Positions 1 through 11,043 of a DNA stretch of 64,000 nucleotides are shown in pieces. The stretch comes from Pachyseris speciosa (lineage: Eukaryota; Cnidaria; Anthozoa; Scleractinia; Pachyseridae), in the NCBI GenBank assembly GCA_016490735.1, contig JAEMWC010000216.1:895001-959000 (forward strand), read 5' to 3'. The translations under genes were made by a program, and so were the position numbers. Every line of letters starts with the position of its first letter. Position 1 is the first letter of the stretch. The notes beneath the pieces were generated by a model. The model was not told the origin of the DNA. It saw nothing but the letters and a program-made list of their open reading frames with translations, and ran no database searches.

Positions 1-2
1 CA

Positions 3-1486
3 AGATATTTATTGATGAATCACCATATGCGTCTTCACCTGAAGAAAAATGTTTCTGACCATGGGCCCCTCTGGAGCAGTTCCCTTTTCATTTTTGAAGA
101 CTGGAATGGTGACATTGGTAATTATTTCCATGGAACACAGAACATTGCAAACCAGGTAAATGTACCCTTTTAAAGATGAGTTTTGATTACCACAATATTA
201 TTAGTTGTGTATGGACTGAGGGAAAACCCTTGACTCAAGGTGATTTGGTCTTAAAAGAAACTTTCAAGAGAGAAAGGCCAACTTCACCTTTAACAGAAAT
301 TTACACAGCTCTTGCTGATTTTGACAACATTGGATTGGGGAATCAAGGACACCTCCCTTTCAAGAACACTCGTAGCTGACTGCCAAAAGTCAATGAATCC
401 ACAATCATCGCCGTAATTCAAATTAACTAATTGTTTTCATCATCTAGAGAGTGTACGCGCATGGATTGTTCATTCAGGTAATTTAGACTTGATCATCAGT
501 TGGTAATGTCTTTCACAAAAGAAGCAAAAGAATAAAGACCAGAGTTCAAAAGACTAGCAGCTATTACAAAACTGATCCATTTCTGTTTGGCTGCATTTTG
601 ATTTCCTGTGTATTCACCTTTGATTTGGTAAAGTTTTGTGCAAAGGTAAGACCAATGACATCACACCCCATACAGTTAAAATCTTTGTGGCTAAGAAGAA
701 TTACTTGGTTTTAAAGATAATGACTGCTGTTACAAGTCATCAGCACCTCCCTGAGCTGATAACTGAGATGCCTCAAGGAGAAGCCAAGGATATGGTGTTA
801 CAACTATCTGGGCATTTTGTCAGGTATGTAACAGTTCATGTACATGTACATGTTACATACCACAATCATGAGCAGTACATTAATTTTTATTAACCATGCG
901 TGCCTTTACTAAGACTTCAAACGTTCTTATAATAAATCAATTTTTCTTTTGTCTTAATCTCTCTTTCAGAACCAACAGAACACATCTAAGAGACGAGTTC
1001 TATGCAATTGGTGCATTAAAGAAAGGCAAACCGGGCACTCCTTTTGAAGATTATCTTCTCTTGTTCCTGGGCGTGGAATCCATTTCTGATGTCACACTTT
1101 TCAATCGAATGCAGTTTGGAGGTGCAGTGTTTCATTCCCGAATGTACAAAAGAGTTTCACGACGAAACAGCTTCACTGTTGCCTACCAGCAAGACAAAGG
1201 CACAAGATATGGACAGATTGTAGTATTCTTTGTGGTCTCGCAGGATCCGGAATTAACTTGTGGAGCTGTAATAGCTCCAATGTTAAAGTCTACTCAACAT
1301 CTCTGTGAATGCCATGAAGTGCTGGGTAACTCAATACAGCATATTGTTTCTCTTCAACATCCAGGCAATAGCAGATTTGATATAGTCCTTGTCGAAAACA
1401 TCATAGATGTGTGTCTTTGCATGAAGTTTTCGGATGGCAAGGTTGGATATGCAGCACATTTTCCAAACCATTTTGAAAGACACTGA
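3..1486 (+). CDS. Transposon-derived DUF4218-like protein, 3' part (three exons, 5' end outside window)
   Basis: Three exons join in frame: 3-155 (donor GTAAAT at 156), 717-823 (acceptor after TTAAAG, donor GTATGT at 824) and 970-1486 (acceptor TTTCAG). Exon 1 encodes GPLW, then FIFEDWNG and HGTQ, which resembles the conserved core of DUF4218 domains found with CACTA/EnSpm-type transposases. The last exon has FGGAVFHSRMYKRVSRRNS, typical of the C-terminal part of such proteins, and ends at TGA 1484-1486. The junctions 155/717 (phase 0) and 823/970 (phase 2) both keep the frame. The weak point is the acceptor at 716, which lacks a good pyrimidine tract. No stop interrupts the exons, so this copy may be intact downstream of the window edge. 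It could be a live transposon gene or a domesticated one. Confidence 0.55.
156..716 (+). other. Putative intron of the DUF4218-like gene
   Basis: The interval lies between the donor after codon CAG (153-155) and the acceptor before 717. It contains only short open frames and nothing I recognise. The intron call depends on the exon model above. Confidence 0.4.
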
Positions 1487-2004
1487 TTAATGTATGATTA
1501 GTTGCTTTTAAAGCTATAAAAGTTATGTCCTTGAAGTAAACTGGAAACATTAATTGAGACTTCCAATCTGTGAGCTGAGCCAGGTTTGTGATTGGTAGTA
1601 ATGTATCTTTTGCAAATATTTAGGAAAAGGCCATTAAAAGGTCAATTTTGAGATTATTTTCTGGTGCTCACGTGTAGTATGATACTAAATAATCACATTT
1701 TTATGTTGCTGCAACAACTAAATATAAGTCACTGTGCTACAGACAAGTAGACAAGACCAATAGTGTCTCCTTGCCCTAATTACCAACCTGCATATGATCT
1801 GTGTGAACGTGATCTGTAAATAAAACCTCTGCCATTTATGAGTGCAGGTCTTTTTATATTCCCATCAAATAAGGAGAAAGGGTAAATGAAACAATTCCAA
1901 AAGCTTAACATCACTTCCCCATGTTGTGAGACTTAGGCTGTTTCTAAATAAATATGAAAAGGGGGCCTCAGCTCTGATACTGGTTATCACAGAAAAACCA
2001 TAAT
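1487..2004. other. 3' flank of DUF4218-like gene
   Basis: AT-rich non-coding sequence. An AATAAA-type signal near 1818 could serve the upstream gene. No other feature recognised. Confidence 0.3.
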
Positions 2005-2440
2005 TTTCAATGGCATTGACATATGGAAAGTCTTTGGTGATGACAAGGATATATTGACAAATAGTGTTTCAGACCCATAGAGATCCCATATAATTTTCAT
2101 ATGGGAAACCTGTGAGCTCTGCATCAAATTTCTCTTAGGAGGTATGGATAATCTATGGAACATTTCAACTGGACGTTCCATATCATATCCATAGATCAGA
2201 TTTAGTAAGCAAAGGTTTCATATCTATGGAAAAGCTATGGGTATTGTTTTCCCATAGCTCTCCCACACAATAGATAGCATCAGCTTTTCTTCCCATGCAT
2301 TTTCCATAGCTTGAAATTTGGCAAAATTATGACCCATATAAGTTCCATATCATCATCCAACCTTCCCATACCATTTCCACATATGGGTCAGATATGGCCC
2401 AACCTTTCCCATATCACTCCCATACTTTTTATTTGGTAAG
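2005..2440. repeat. Cluster of CCATAT / CCCATA motifs, possible subterminal repeats
   Basis: More than fifteen copies of short motifs such as CCATAT, CCCATA, CATATGG and CTATGG lie in both orientations within about 430 bp. The cluster follows the 3' end of the DUF4218-like gene and stops where the duplicated host-exon segment begins at about 2445. CACTA-type transposons are known to carry dense short subterminal motifs that bind transposase, so this may be the right end of the element encoding the gene at 3-1486. No terminal repeat pair can be checked because the other end is outside the window. Confidence 0.45.
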
Positions 2441-2471
2441 GGTATGACGCTTGTGTTGGGTCCAGATCATC

Positions 2472-3290
2472 TCAGTCTGTGCTACAGTAACCGAGATGAC
2501 AGGGATGTTCAGGAGGTGTTCCACTGATAAAGTACAAGTAGTAACTGCCGCAGTTCAGGACTTGTATATTGATGGACCATTGGCAGCAGTTTGAGAAATA
2601 GTTGAAACAGACCTGCCTGGTGACTTTGCCATCTTCCACAGTCGGATAAGCACCGTTAACCACCCTGGGGCGCCGGTGCCACGGCTGTGGGCAGGAAAGC
2701 ATCAGGGGCACCCAACAACAAGTTCCGGTAGATATTTGTTCGGTGGAGGGTAGTTGGCCTTGGGTTTTCGGCGTGGATTCAAGAGTGCACTCGGATTTTC
2801 GTAACTAAAACGTGGCCTAAAAGATTCGCAATTGGGAAATTGTAGCTCCTAAGGTTTTCGGAAAGGTCGTGATTGCTGTTTTTGGCACTCAAAAACTTCA
2901 GCTAGAATTTTCGGAAAGAAAATAGTTCCATAGAAAGTTCGTGGGAAGGTCAATTTCAGCTTGCATTTTCTCAAAGGAAGATTTTGTTCCCTAACATTTT
3001 CGGCCAATTAAAATTTCAGCTAGGGAATCCGAAAAGATGAACTTCTTCTAGCTTATGAAAACATCACTTTAAACAGACTTCAAACATCATAAGGTCCTTA
3101 AAAATGCCTTTCTGCAGCTTTTGGTTGATTTGACTCGTTGGGTGCCCCTGACGCATGAAGTAGGCCTTTTTTGTTCCTGCGCTGCCTTGGAAATGGAACC
3201 ACGCTGGTCCAAGCCCGCTATCACAAAGGCCAATCGGACTATACGTGACTTTCCGGTGACCGCTGCTCAATGTTTCATACTTTAGATATT
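2472..3290 (-). pseudogene. Decayed second copy of the D8C-domain exon
   Basis: The minus strand encodes the same D8C (uromodulin-like) module as the exon at 13760-14124, ending with the same GYC-x-TD and TGA at 2472-2474. The first part (3290 to about 3160) reads GSAGTKK and then leaves frame, because one extra base lies in the A-run relative to the intact copy. A MITE at 2703-3150 then splits the domain. Flanks match as well: 2445 onward and 3295-3540 correspond to 13733 onward and 14125-14370, so this is a segmental duplicate and not a retrocopy. It lies downstream of the stop of the working gene. Confidence 0.8.
2703..3150. mobile_element. hAT-like MITE, copy 1
   Basis: A 448 bp element with perfect terminal inverted repeats CAGGGGCACCCAAC at 2703 and GTTGGGTGCCCCTG ending at 3150. 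It interrupts the duplicated D8C exon; the uninterrupted version is visible near 13990. Flanking GCAT-containing sequence is repeated imperfectly on both sides, consistent with a short, worn target duplication. The interior matches the element at 16377-16784 in reverse orientation. CAGGG termini are common in hAT elements, but the superfamily is an inference. Confidence 0.75.
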
Positions 3291-3708
3291 CTGAAATGTG
3301 ATATGAGATTAAATAAACCTTAAGGTCCAAAACACGAGTATTGATATATTCTGAACCTCTTGTTTGCCTGACTAAAATTAGAAGGGGGAAGGGTAAAATT
3401 CCATAGTTCTAAGAACAAGGGTTTCAAAACGTCGTCAATATGTAAGTTTAGTATTTAGTTTAAGTAGGCTTGGCTATTTAAACGAGATTTCAACAGGTTA
3501 GCAGGTCATAGAGCAGTCCAAACATTTCTCACTTCAGTTATAACAAGAAATTCTGCGAGAATTAGAAGCGGCCTTTTTGACCATCCGAGCCGGATTAATG
3601 CACAGAATAAGTTCAAGTTGATCGTAATTCAATTTTTGTCACCACAGTCAATTCGTCACTCTGAATGATAAAGAATTTAAACTTCGATCATGCGTTTAAA
3701 GAAGGTTT

Positions 3709-3778
3709 TGGTGGCCTAGTGGCTTAGTGCGCTCTCTTTGTATTGTAATGGCAGCTTAGGGTCGGTGGTTCAAGGCTC
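3709..3778 (+). repeat. tRNA-like SINE segment A, copy 1
   Basis: GTGGCCTAGTGGCTTAGTGCG resembles a polymerase III box A and GGTGGTTCAAGGCTC a box B, about 35 bp apart, as in tRNA-derived SINE heads. No tRNA cloverleaf is complete, so it is not a tRNA gene. Sister copies are at 5130-5198 and 9446-9513. Confidence 0.5.
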
Positions 3779-4562
3779 AACAGAGTGAAGTTTTTTTTCT
3801 TTGATCTCCTTTTTTTCTATTCCTTTTCACTTGTTTTTCTTTTTTCTTTTGTCAACGCTTAAAAGCTGTAAACCTATTTTGCAATTTCACACGGAAAAGT
3901 ACTCAACCGATTCTATGGATATTCGCTACGCGACAAACCAAGGCCAGCTGAAGCTTGACAAAACACTGGCACTTCGATTTGCTTGATAATTTCAAAGAAA
4001 GCGAACAATTTGGTATAAATCTGAGTCTTCGATCCGTTGACCAGTTTCTCGACGATAACCGATATCTCAATACTACTAAGGTATGTTCAAACAACGCCAC
4101 GCAAAAGAGCTGTATTGGTTGATTTCAATTCCGGTAGTACTTCCGGTATTGCACCATCACTAACTCGGTCAATATTTGTTTGTCTTCAAAACCGGGTCAA
4201 AAGGAACGCTCAAATAAATTCATTTCCTATAATTCTGACTAAACATTTCTTTTTGAAAGGATTTCGCCATTTCCGACTCTGACCACTGTATTTTATGGCC
4301 ACCAAAATCTACAAGTTCAGTTTAAAAACATTTACGGCCTTCCGAATAGTTTTAGTTAAGTCATCGGTGTTGTGAAATACTGCTCAAAATAAATGCTTTC
4401 AAATAAATTCCTTTCCTACTGGATGTACATTAGATTTATTCAATTCTGACAAAATATTTCTTTCCTCTGTAACCCTTGAGCATCGAAAGGCTTTTAAAGA
4501 GACAATGCGTGACCGACCTAATGACTTTATTTACTACAAAATTCTCTAGTAACAGCAAGAGA

Positions 4563-4640
4563 TGTCTCATTAGCGCAATCGAGTAAGGTACCGAGGTTGA
4601 GATCTGAAGGTGGTGAGTTCAAGTCCGGGCACCGCTAGTG
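4563..4640 (+). repeat. tRNA-like SINE segment B, copy 1
   Basis: TCTCATTAGCGCAATCGAG and GGTGAGTTCAAGTCCGG match the spacing of box A and box B of a second tRNA-like head. Copies recur at 5966-6062 and 10568-10640. Confidence 0.45.
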
Positions 4641-4675
4641 GAAAATTATTTCTTTACTTATGTCATTGTTTCTTC

Positions 4676-4718
4676 CTCTGGCCGAGAGGGGCACGGGCCT
4701 CTCGACGGACACCACGAC
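4676..4718. repeat. GAGAGG/CCTCTC hairpin module, copy 1
   Basis: CGAGAGG and CCTCTCG flank GGCACGGG to form a small GC-rich hairpin. The 43 bp module is nearly identical at 6109-6151, 9208-9250 and 10682-10724, always near the end of a composite unit and followed by an A-rich run. Confidence 0.6.
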
Positions 4719-4740
4719 AAAAAAAAAATACAAAAAATAC

Positions 4741-4783
4741 GGGTATTACTAGAAGCGGCTCGTTGCTAAGCGACGGCCGCTTA
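4741..4783. repeat. Single copy of the AAGCGGC hairpin unit
   Basis: One near-perfect copy of the self-complementary unit that forms the four-copy array at 10745-10934. Here it directly follows the GAGAGG hairpin module. Confidence 0.6.
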
Positions 4784-4796
4784 AAAAAAAACTTGC

Positions 4797-4931
4797 CGTC
4801 TGGTAAACAGTATGTTTCATCGTCTCCATGGTAACATTGCTTACTTGTGCATTTGTAGGAGCCAGCAGTATTTGAACATACAGCTGTGTCGCTGACACAG
4901 TTCTGAGCACTGCTAGTGCATTCATCGATGT
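4797..4931 (-). pseudogene. Decayed second copy of the EGF4 exon
   Basis: A 135 bp minus-strand exon that encodes DIDECTSSAQNCVSDTAVC and is clearly the sister of the exon at 14410-14544. In the second half [12 protein letters not shown] has become CTSKQCYHGDDE, so one conserved Cys and one Gly of the calcium-binding EGF fold are altered. The splice acceptor (TTAG) and the unusual GC donor (GCAAGT) are both retained. Composite repeats begin directly on both sides. It is downstream of the working gene's stop codon. Confidence 0.75.
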
Positions 4932-4950
4932 CTAACACAAACAAAGAACA

Positions 4951-6165
4951 AGAAATTGTCCGAGAATTAGAAGCGGCCTTTTTGACCATCCGAGCCGGAT
5001 TAATGCACAGGATAAGTTCAAGTTGATCGTAATTCAATTTTTGTCACCTTACAGTTGGCATGACAGTCAATTCGTCACTCTGAATGATAAAGAAATTTAA
5101 AATTCAATCTTGCGATTAGAGAAGGTTTAGGTGGCCTAGTGGGTTAGTACGCTCTTTTCGAACTGTAGTGGCGGCTAAGGGTCGGTGGTTGAAAGCTCAG
5201 CAGAGTGAAGTTTTATTTTTCTTTGATCTCTTTTTTTTTTCTATTCATTTTCACTTGTTTTTCTTTTTTCTTTTGTCAACGCTTAAGCTGTAAACCTATT
5301 TTGCAATTTAACACGGAAAACTAGTGAACCGATACTATAGATATTCGCTACGCGAGAAGCCAAGGCCAGCTGAAGCTTGACAAAACACTGGCACTTCGAT
5401 TTGTTTGACAATTTCAAAGAAAGCGAACAATTTGGTATAAATCTGAGTCTTCGATCCGTTGACCAGTTTCTCGACGATAACCGATATCTCAATACTACAT
5501 AGCTATGTTCAAACAACGCCACGCAAAAGAGCTGTGTTTCACTTCCGGTATTGCACCATCACTAGTACTTCCGGTATTGCACCATCACTAACTCGGTCAA
5601 AGGAACGCTCAAATAAATTCATTTCCTATAATTCTGACTAAACTTTTCTTTTTGAAAGGGTTTCGCCATTTCTGACTCTGACCCCTGTATTTTATGGCCA
5701 CCAAAATCTACAAGTTCAGTTTAAAAACATTTACGGCCGTCCGAATAGCTTTAGTTAAGTCGTCGGTGTTGTGAAATACTGCTCAAAATAAACGCTTTCA
5801 AATAAATTCCTTTCCTACTGGATGTACATCGGAGTAATTCAATTCTGACAAAACATTTCTTTCCTCTGTAGCCCTTGAGTATTGAACGGCTTTTAAAGAG
5901 ACGATGCGTGACCGACGTAATGACTTTATTTACTACAAAATTCTGTAATAACCGCAAGAGATGTCTCATTAGCGCAATCGGATAAGGCGGGATAAGGGAT
6001 GAGGGACTGATGTTGGGATTTGAAGGTCGCGAGTTCAACTCCGGCGCGAGTCCAACTCCGGGTGCCGCTATTAGAAAACTTATTTCTTTACTTTATGTAA
6101 ATGTTTCTCTGGCCGAGAGGGGCACGGGCCTCTCGACGGACACCACGACGAAAAATAACCAAAAC
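4951..6165 (+). repeat. Composite repeat unit U2
   Basis: Second copy of the unit seen at 3543-4740: the opening AGAAATTGTCCGAGAATTAG, tRNA-like A at 5130-5198, tRNA-like B at 5966-6062 and the GAGAGG hairpin at 6109-6151. It contains a local duplication of ACTTCCGGTATTGCACCATC (5541 and 5568). Confidence 0.7.
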
Positions 6166-6800
6166 AAGAAATTCTGCGAGAATTAGAAGCGGCCTTTTTG
6201 ACCATCCGAGCCGGATTAATGCACAGGATGCGGTTGAAGTCGATCGTACATTAATTCATTTTTTGTTGAAGGCGCCTTTCAGTTAGCGTGACAGACGATT
6301 CAGGCAGACTCCAACACTTGTGACAGCTTGTCAAACTGTGTCAAAACACCAAATGACTAATCCTCGGATTTGTTTCACACAAAGTGAAGAATTTGGTATA
6401 AAGCGGCTTCTTAGATCCGTCGACCACTTTTTCGACGATAACCGATATCTCCACCACTGCAAAGCTAAGCTAGCTTTAACTACAAACAAAATCACGCAAT
6501 CAAAACAACTGCCTTGTTGATTTCATTCAGTATTGCAACATCATCGCAGTAACTCGTGCCTAGGCTACTACTCGGTCAATAGGATTCAAAGGCTTTTGCG
6601 ATTCGTGACTCCTACCCCTAAATAAACTATTTTGTTCAAGAATACGGAATTCGAATACTGCATGGTTTGAACTTTCCATAGGTAGGAAAATTATTATCAA
6701 GCGATAAATACAAGGCGACTTACAATTTTTCACGCATTCCACAAAATTTAATGTGTTTACTTGCATAAACTCAATTTTTAGTTTTCCATTTTGTTAGAAT
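6166..6800 (+). repeat. Partial, diverged composite unit
   Basis: Begins with the same AAGAAATTCTGCGAGAATTAG-type opening (6164 on) but diverges quickly. GACGATAACCGATATCTCC at 6435 still shows kinship. No tRNA-like parts are retained. Confidence 0.45.
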
Positions 6801-6879
6801 AAAAAACGTTCTAATATTTGTAAACTGCATTGTTTCTTGTTTCTTTTGGTGTAAAACTAGGCTCATAAGGTGATATTAT

Positions 6880-9010
6880 ACAGAAGGAAAGTTATTCGAA
6901 AGATTGCATACTTTTCTACCGGAAGCGACGTTAGGCAGTTTCCGGTTTCTCAAACTTAGCAGTAACCGTACGCAAATGGTGGTTTTATTTTCCTTTTAAA
7001 AGAATAATAGTTTCGGAATTTCAATAGGATATGTTTCTAGCTTCCCTGAGAGACAAAAATTATTACACAACGCCGGGTAAAAGGCTAGTTACAAACGTCT
7101 TACTTTTACAAAGGCGAGAAATTGTATCAGTTCAAGTCGCTGTGAATATTTTTAAATGAGTTATTTGTGGTTTACCGCAAACAAAAATATTTCAAGTTTT
7201 TCTTCTTAGTTACTGCAAACTGCTTTCCAAAGAGATAAAATTCATTGTGAACTATTGAATTGATAACGAGAGAGACGCGTTTTCACGCAACTGACAACTT
7301 TGACAAAATTAATTTATGCTCAAGTAAACACAAACAGCTCAAAGCGTACAGCTGTGTGTGGAATCGGGTTCAGTAAAAATTTCTACGTACGCGTATTTCA
7401 GAGAAATAAAAGCAAATCTTTCTTCAATATGAAATATTTTCGTTTGCCTACCTCAGTGTAATAAATTGCCTTTTAGCCAATTAAAGTATATATTCTCTGC
7501 ATTATTACCCACAGTTTAGATACAAAGACGCGAGCATCGCGAAAATAATCATAATCACGCAAAATATAACCTGTAAAGCCTTGTTTTACCTTTATTCCAT
7601 ACCCGCCTTGTGCCTTCCAGCCCCTTTAAACGCCATTTTGTCGAATTTTTTTCCTATGAGTACTGTACATTATAAAGTAACTAAAGGCAGAGGAGCTCTG
7701 AACGAACCCTCACCACGCTAAGGCCAATAAATTCCAAACAAATCGACCAATCTCCTCTAATTGTCACCAGAGATACGGAAGATTATATGCCAACCCGTCC
7801 GATGTTCTTACTTACTCAGGAGGAAAGTTTTTCAAGAGATTACATACTTTTCTACCGGAAGCCGGCGACGTAACGCAGTTTCCGGTTTCTTAATCTTAGC
7901 AGTAACCGTACGCAAACGGCAGTTTTATATTCTTTTTAAAAGAATAACAGGGAAACGGTATGCAATAAACACAAAAGGGAAGAACATGTATTACAAATAT
8001 GAAGTTTCGACCACTTGAGTTGTCGAAGCCGATTAAATTATGTTTATATCTCGAACAATCTCGTTACATGTAAAGTAAATTCACTGAAAGTTATGGACTT
8101 TCTTCAAAGTTTCATAGGCCTTGTGAATCATTTTAAACGTTGTTACAATTTATCATTCTGGAAAAGAAACACAAATATCAAAAGATTTTGTTTAAAACAA
8201 CGGCATTGTGTTTCGAAACTATAAATATCTGTCCAATCAGAAGTGCCCGTTCCCACGAGTGAAACAGGCAAAACATAACTTGCACGCAATATCGGGGAAG
8301 CAAGCGTAATGCTCCTCTCGGTGAATTTTAGTCAATTAAAGTTTATACTCTTTGCATTATTACGCGAAGTTTAGATTCAACGAAGCGAGCATCAAGAAAT
8401 TAATTATAATCACTCAAAATATAACCTGTACAGCCTTGTTACCCTTATTCCATGGCCTCCTTACTGAAGTTTAGCCGTCATTTTTAACTCCATTTCGTTG
8501 AATTTTTTCCTACGAGTACTTTACATTATAAAATAACTGAAGGCAGGGAAGCTCTGAACGAAACCTCACCACGCGAAGGCCAGAAATGTTTTTGTTTGAC
8601 TACCTGTAATAAATTGCCTTTTAGTCAATTAAAGTTTACACTCTATATTATTACGCGAAGTTTAGATACAACGATGCGAGCATCGAGAAAATAACCATGA
8701 TCACTCAAAATATAACCTGTAAAGCCCTCTTACCTTTATTCAATAGCCGCCTTGTGCCTTCTAGCCGTTTTGAACGCCATTTCGTCGATTTTGTTCCCTA
8801 CGAGTACTGTACATTACAAAATAACTGAAGGCAGGGAGGCTCCGAACCAACCCTCACCACGCGAAGGCCAATAAATTCCAAACAAATCAACCTATCTCCC
8901 TCAAATTTCCACCAGAGAGACCGAAGATTTATGTGCCTACCCGTCCGATGCGCGCCAGTTTCCAAATTCGGTTGCATGCGCTGTAGAAGCGTTCCGTTGT
9001 TTGCCCGGTA
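6880..9010. repeat. Degenerate tandem repeats with ACCGGAAGC and TACGAGTACTGTACATTA blocks
   Basis: Two kinds of block recur. One has ACCGGAAGCnnCGACGT and TTTCCGGTTTCT (6920, 7855). The other runs from ACCTGTAAAGCC through GAGTACTGTACATTA and CACCACGCGAAGGCC to CCGTCCGATG (about 7567, 8425 and 8715, with a partial at 10318). Long frames here are side effects of the repeat; none has a recognisable domain. Confidence 0.5.
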
Positions 9011-9199
9011 ACCCAACGGGCGTACTACGCGTTCAAAAACTGAGAGATCAATCAGACTGCCGGAACTTTAGCCTATGAGGCAAAGCCACAAAATTGTTAA
9101 AGTGTCGAGAATGTGGCATTTCATAATATTCCCAAGCTCGAAAAAATGGTCAGCCACGAAGCTACCTTTCTTTTCATAATCGCTCGACAATTCTCAACA

Positions 9200-10740
9200 A
9201 AAATCCTCTGGCCGAGAGGGGCACGGGCCTCTCGACGGACACCACGACAAAAAAACCTACAAAAAAAAAAACAAAAAAAACAAGAAATTCTGCGAGAATT
9301 AGAAGCGGCCTTTTTGACCATCCGAGCCATATTAATGCACAGGATAAGTTCAAGTTGATCGTAATTCAATTTTGGTATGACAGTCAATTCCTCACTCCGA
9401 ATGATAACAAAGTTAAAATTCGATGGAGCATTTAGAGAATGTTTTGGTGGCCTAGTGGGTTAGTGCGCTATTTTCGAACTGTGATGACAGATTAGGGTCG
9501 GTGGTTCAAGCCTCAACATAGTGAAGGCTTTTTTTATCTTTGATCTCTTTTTTTTTCTATTCCTTTTCACTTGTTTTTCTTTTTTCTTTTGTCAACGCTT
9601 AAGCTGTAAACCTATTTTGCAATTTAACACGGAAAAGTACTGAATCGATTCTATGGATATTCGCTACGCGAGAAACCAAGGCCAGCCGAAGTTTGACAAA
9701 ACATTGGCTCTTCGATTTGCTTGACAACTTCGAAGAAAGCGAAGAATTTAGTATAAATCTGCGTCTTCGATACGTTGACCAGTTTCTCGACGATAACCGA
9801 TATCTCCAATACTACAAAGCTATGTTCAAACAACGCCACGCAAAAGAGCTGTGTTGGTTGATTTCACTTCCGGTATATCACCATCACTAGTACTTCCGGT
9901 ATTGCACCATCACTAACTCAGGTCAATATTTGCCAAGTCTCGTTACATGTAAAGTAAATTCTGTGAAAGTTATGGACTTTCTTTAAGATTTCATAGGCCA
10001 GATAAATTATTTTAAACCTTGTTACAATTTATCATTCCGGAAAAGAAACACAAATGCCCAAAGATTTTAAAACAAATGCATTGTGAAACGAAAATAACCA
10101 TAGACAGGACACAGTTTCAAAACTATAATATCTGTCCAATCAGAAGTGCCCGTTCCCACGAGTGAAACAGACAAGAAACATAACTTACACGCAATATCGG
10201 GAAAGCAAGCGTAATGCTACTCTGGGCGCCTTTTAGTCAATTAAAGTTTATACTCTTTACATTATTACGCGAAGTTTAGATACAACGACGCGAGCATCGA
10301 GAAAATAATTATAATCACGCAAAATAAAACCTGTACACCCTTCTTACCTTTATTCCATACCCAATCATCGTTGTTCTGAAATACTGCTCAAAACAAACGC
10401 TCTCAAATAAATATCCTTCGTTATGGGATGTACACTGGAGTAATTCAATTCTGAGAAAACATTTCTTTTCTCTGTACCCCTTGGGCATTGAAAAGGATTT
10501 TAAAGAGACGATGCGTGACCGACCTAATGACTTTATTTACTACAAAATTCCCTAGTCACCGCAAGAGATGTCTCATTAGCGCAGTCGGATAAGGAGCCGA
10601 GTTAGGAATTTGAAGGTCGCGAATTCAAATCCCGGAACCGGTATTATTAAATTATTTCTTTACTTATATCATTGTTTCTTCCTCTGGCCGAGAGGGGCAC
10701 GGGCCTCTCGACGGACACCACGACAAAAAAAACTACAAAA
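9200..10740 (+). repeat. Composite repeat unit U4
   Basis: Contains a GAGAGG hairpin at 9208-9250, the AGAAATTCTGCGAGAATTAG opening at 9282, tRNA-like A at 9446-9513, the GATAACCGATATCTCC block near 9793, an inserted piece of the 8 kb repeat (about 9930-10360), tRNA-like B at 10568-10640 and a second GAGAGG hairpin at 10682-10724. Confidence 0.65.
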
Positions 10741-10744
10741 AAAA

Positions 10745-10934
10745 GGGTATTACTAGAAGCGGCTCGTCGCTAAGCGACGGCCGCTTAAAAAAATGGGTAT
10801 TACTAGAAGCGGCTCGTCGCTAAGCGACGGCCGCTTAAAAAGGGTATTACTAGAAGCGGCTCGTCGCTAAGCGACGGCCGCTTTAAAAAAAGGGTATGAC
10901 TAGAAGCGGCTCGTCGCTAAGCGACGGCCGCTTA
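10745..10934. repeat. Four-copy tandem array of a 47-50 bp perfect hairpin
   Basis: Units start at 10745, 10795, 10842 and 10892. Each has the shape GGGTATTACTAG, then AAGCGGC, CGTCGCT, AGCGACG, GCCGCTT, then an A-run. The two half-sites are reverse complements apart from one central loop base and one bulged T, so each unit can fold into a stem of about 14 bp. A single copy is at 4741-4783. Confidence 0.85.
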
Positions 10935-11030
10935 ATTAGGATGGCGTTAATAAAACTATCACCAGAACCATGGCACCGTTGCATTGCCAGTGATAGAAAA
11001 GCGAAGGAACTGGCTAAAGTTATATTTTAC
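10935..11030. repeat. Segment shared with 14561-14660 (end of the duplicated host region)
   Basis: TTAGGATGGCGTTAATAAAAC and the following 80 bp match the sequence directly 5' (minus-strand sense) of the EGF4 exon at 14561-14660. In the duplicate it is about 6 kb from its EGF pseudo-exon, showing how far repeats have pushed the two apart. Confidence 0.7.
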
Positions 11031-11043
11031 TCACAAGGAAACC

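Larger units (their letters stand above)
3543..4740 (+). repeat. Composite repeat unit U1
   Basis: Starts with AGAAATTCTGCGAGAATTAG and runs through tRNA-like segment A (3709-3778), a conserved middle (GATAACCGATATCTC near 4058), tRNA-like segment B (4563-4640) and the hairpin GGCCGAGAGGGGCACGGGCC (from 4680). The same order of parts recurs at 4951-6165 and 9200-10740. No protein-coding signal. It sits within the GC-AG intron of the duplicated host exons. Confidence 0.7.

Noticed and set aside
4663..5037. 124-codon minus frame as a coding gene
   Set aside because: It is the decayed EGF4 exon plus flanking composite repeat read through. Only 4797-4931 is exon-derived.
8798..9016. 72-codon minus frame near a possible first exon
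   Set aside because: The sequence is one of several diverged copies of a tandem repeat (7567, 8425, 8715). Other copies do not keep the frame.
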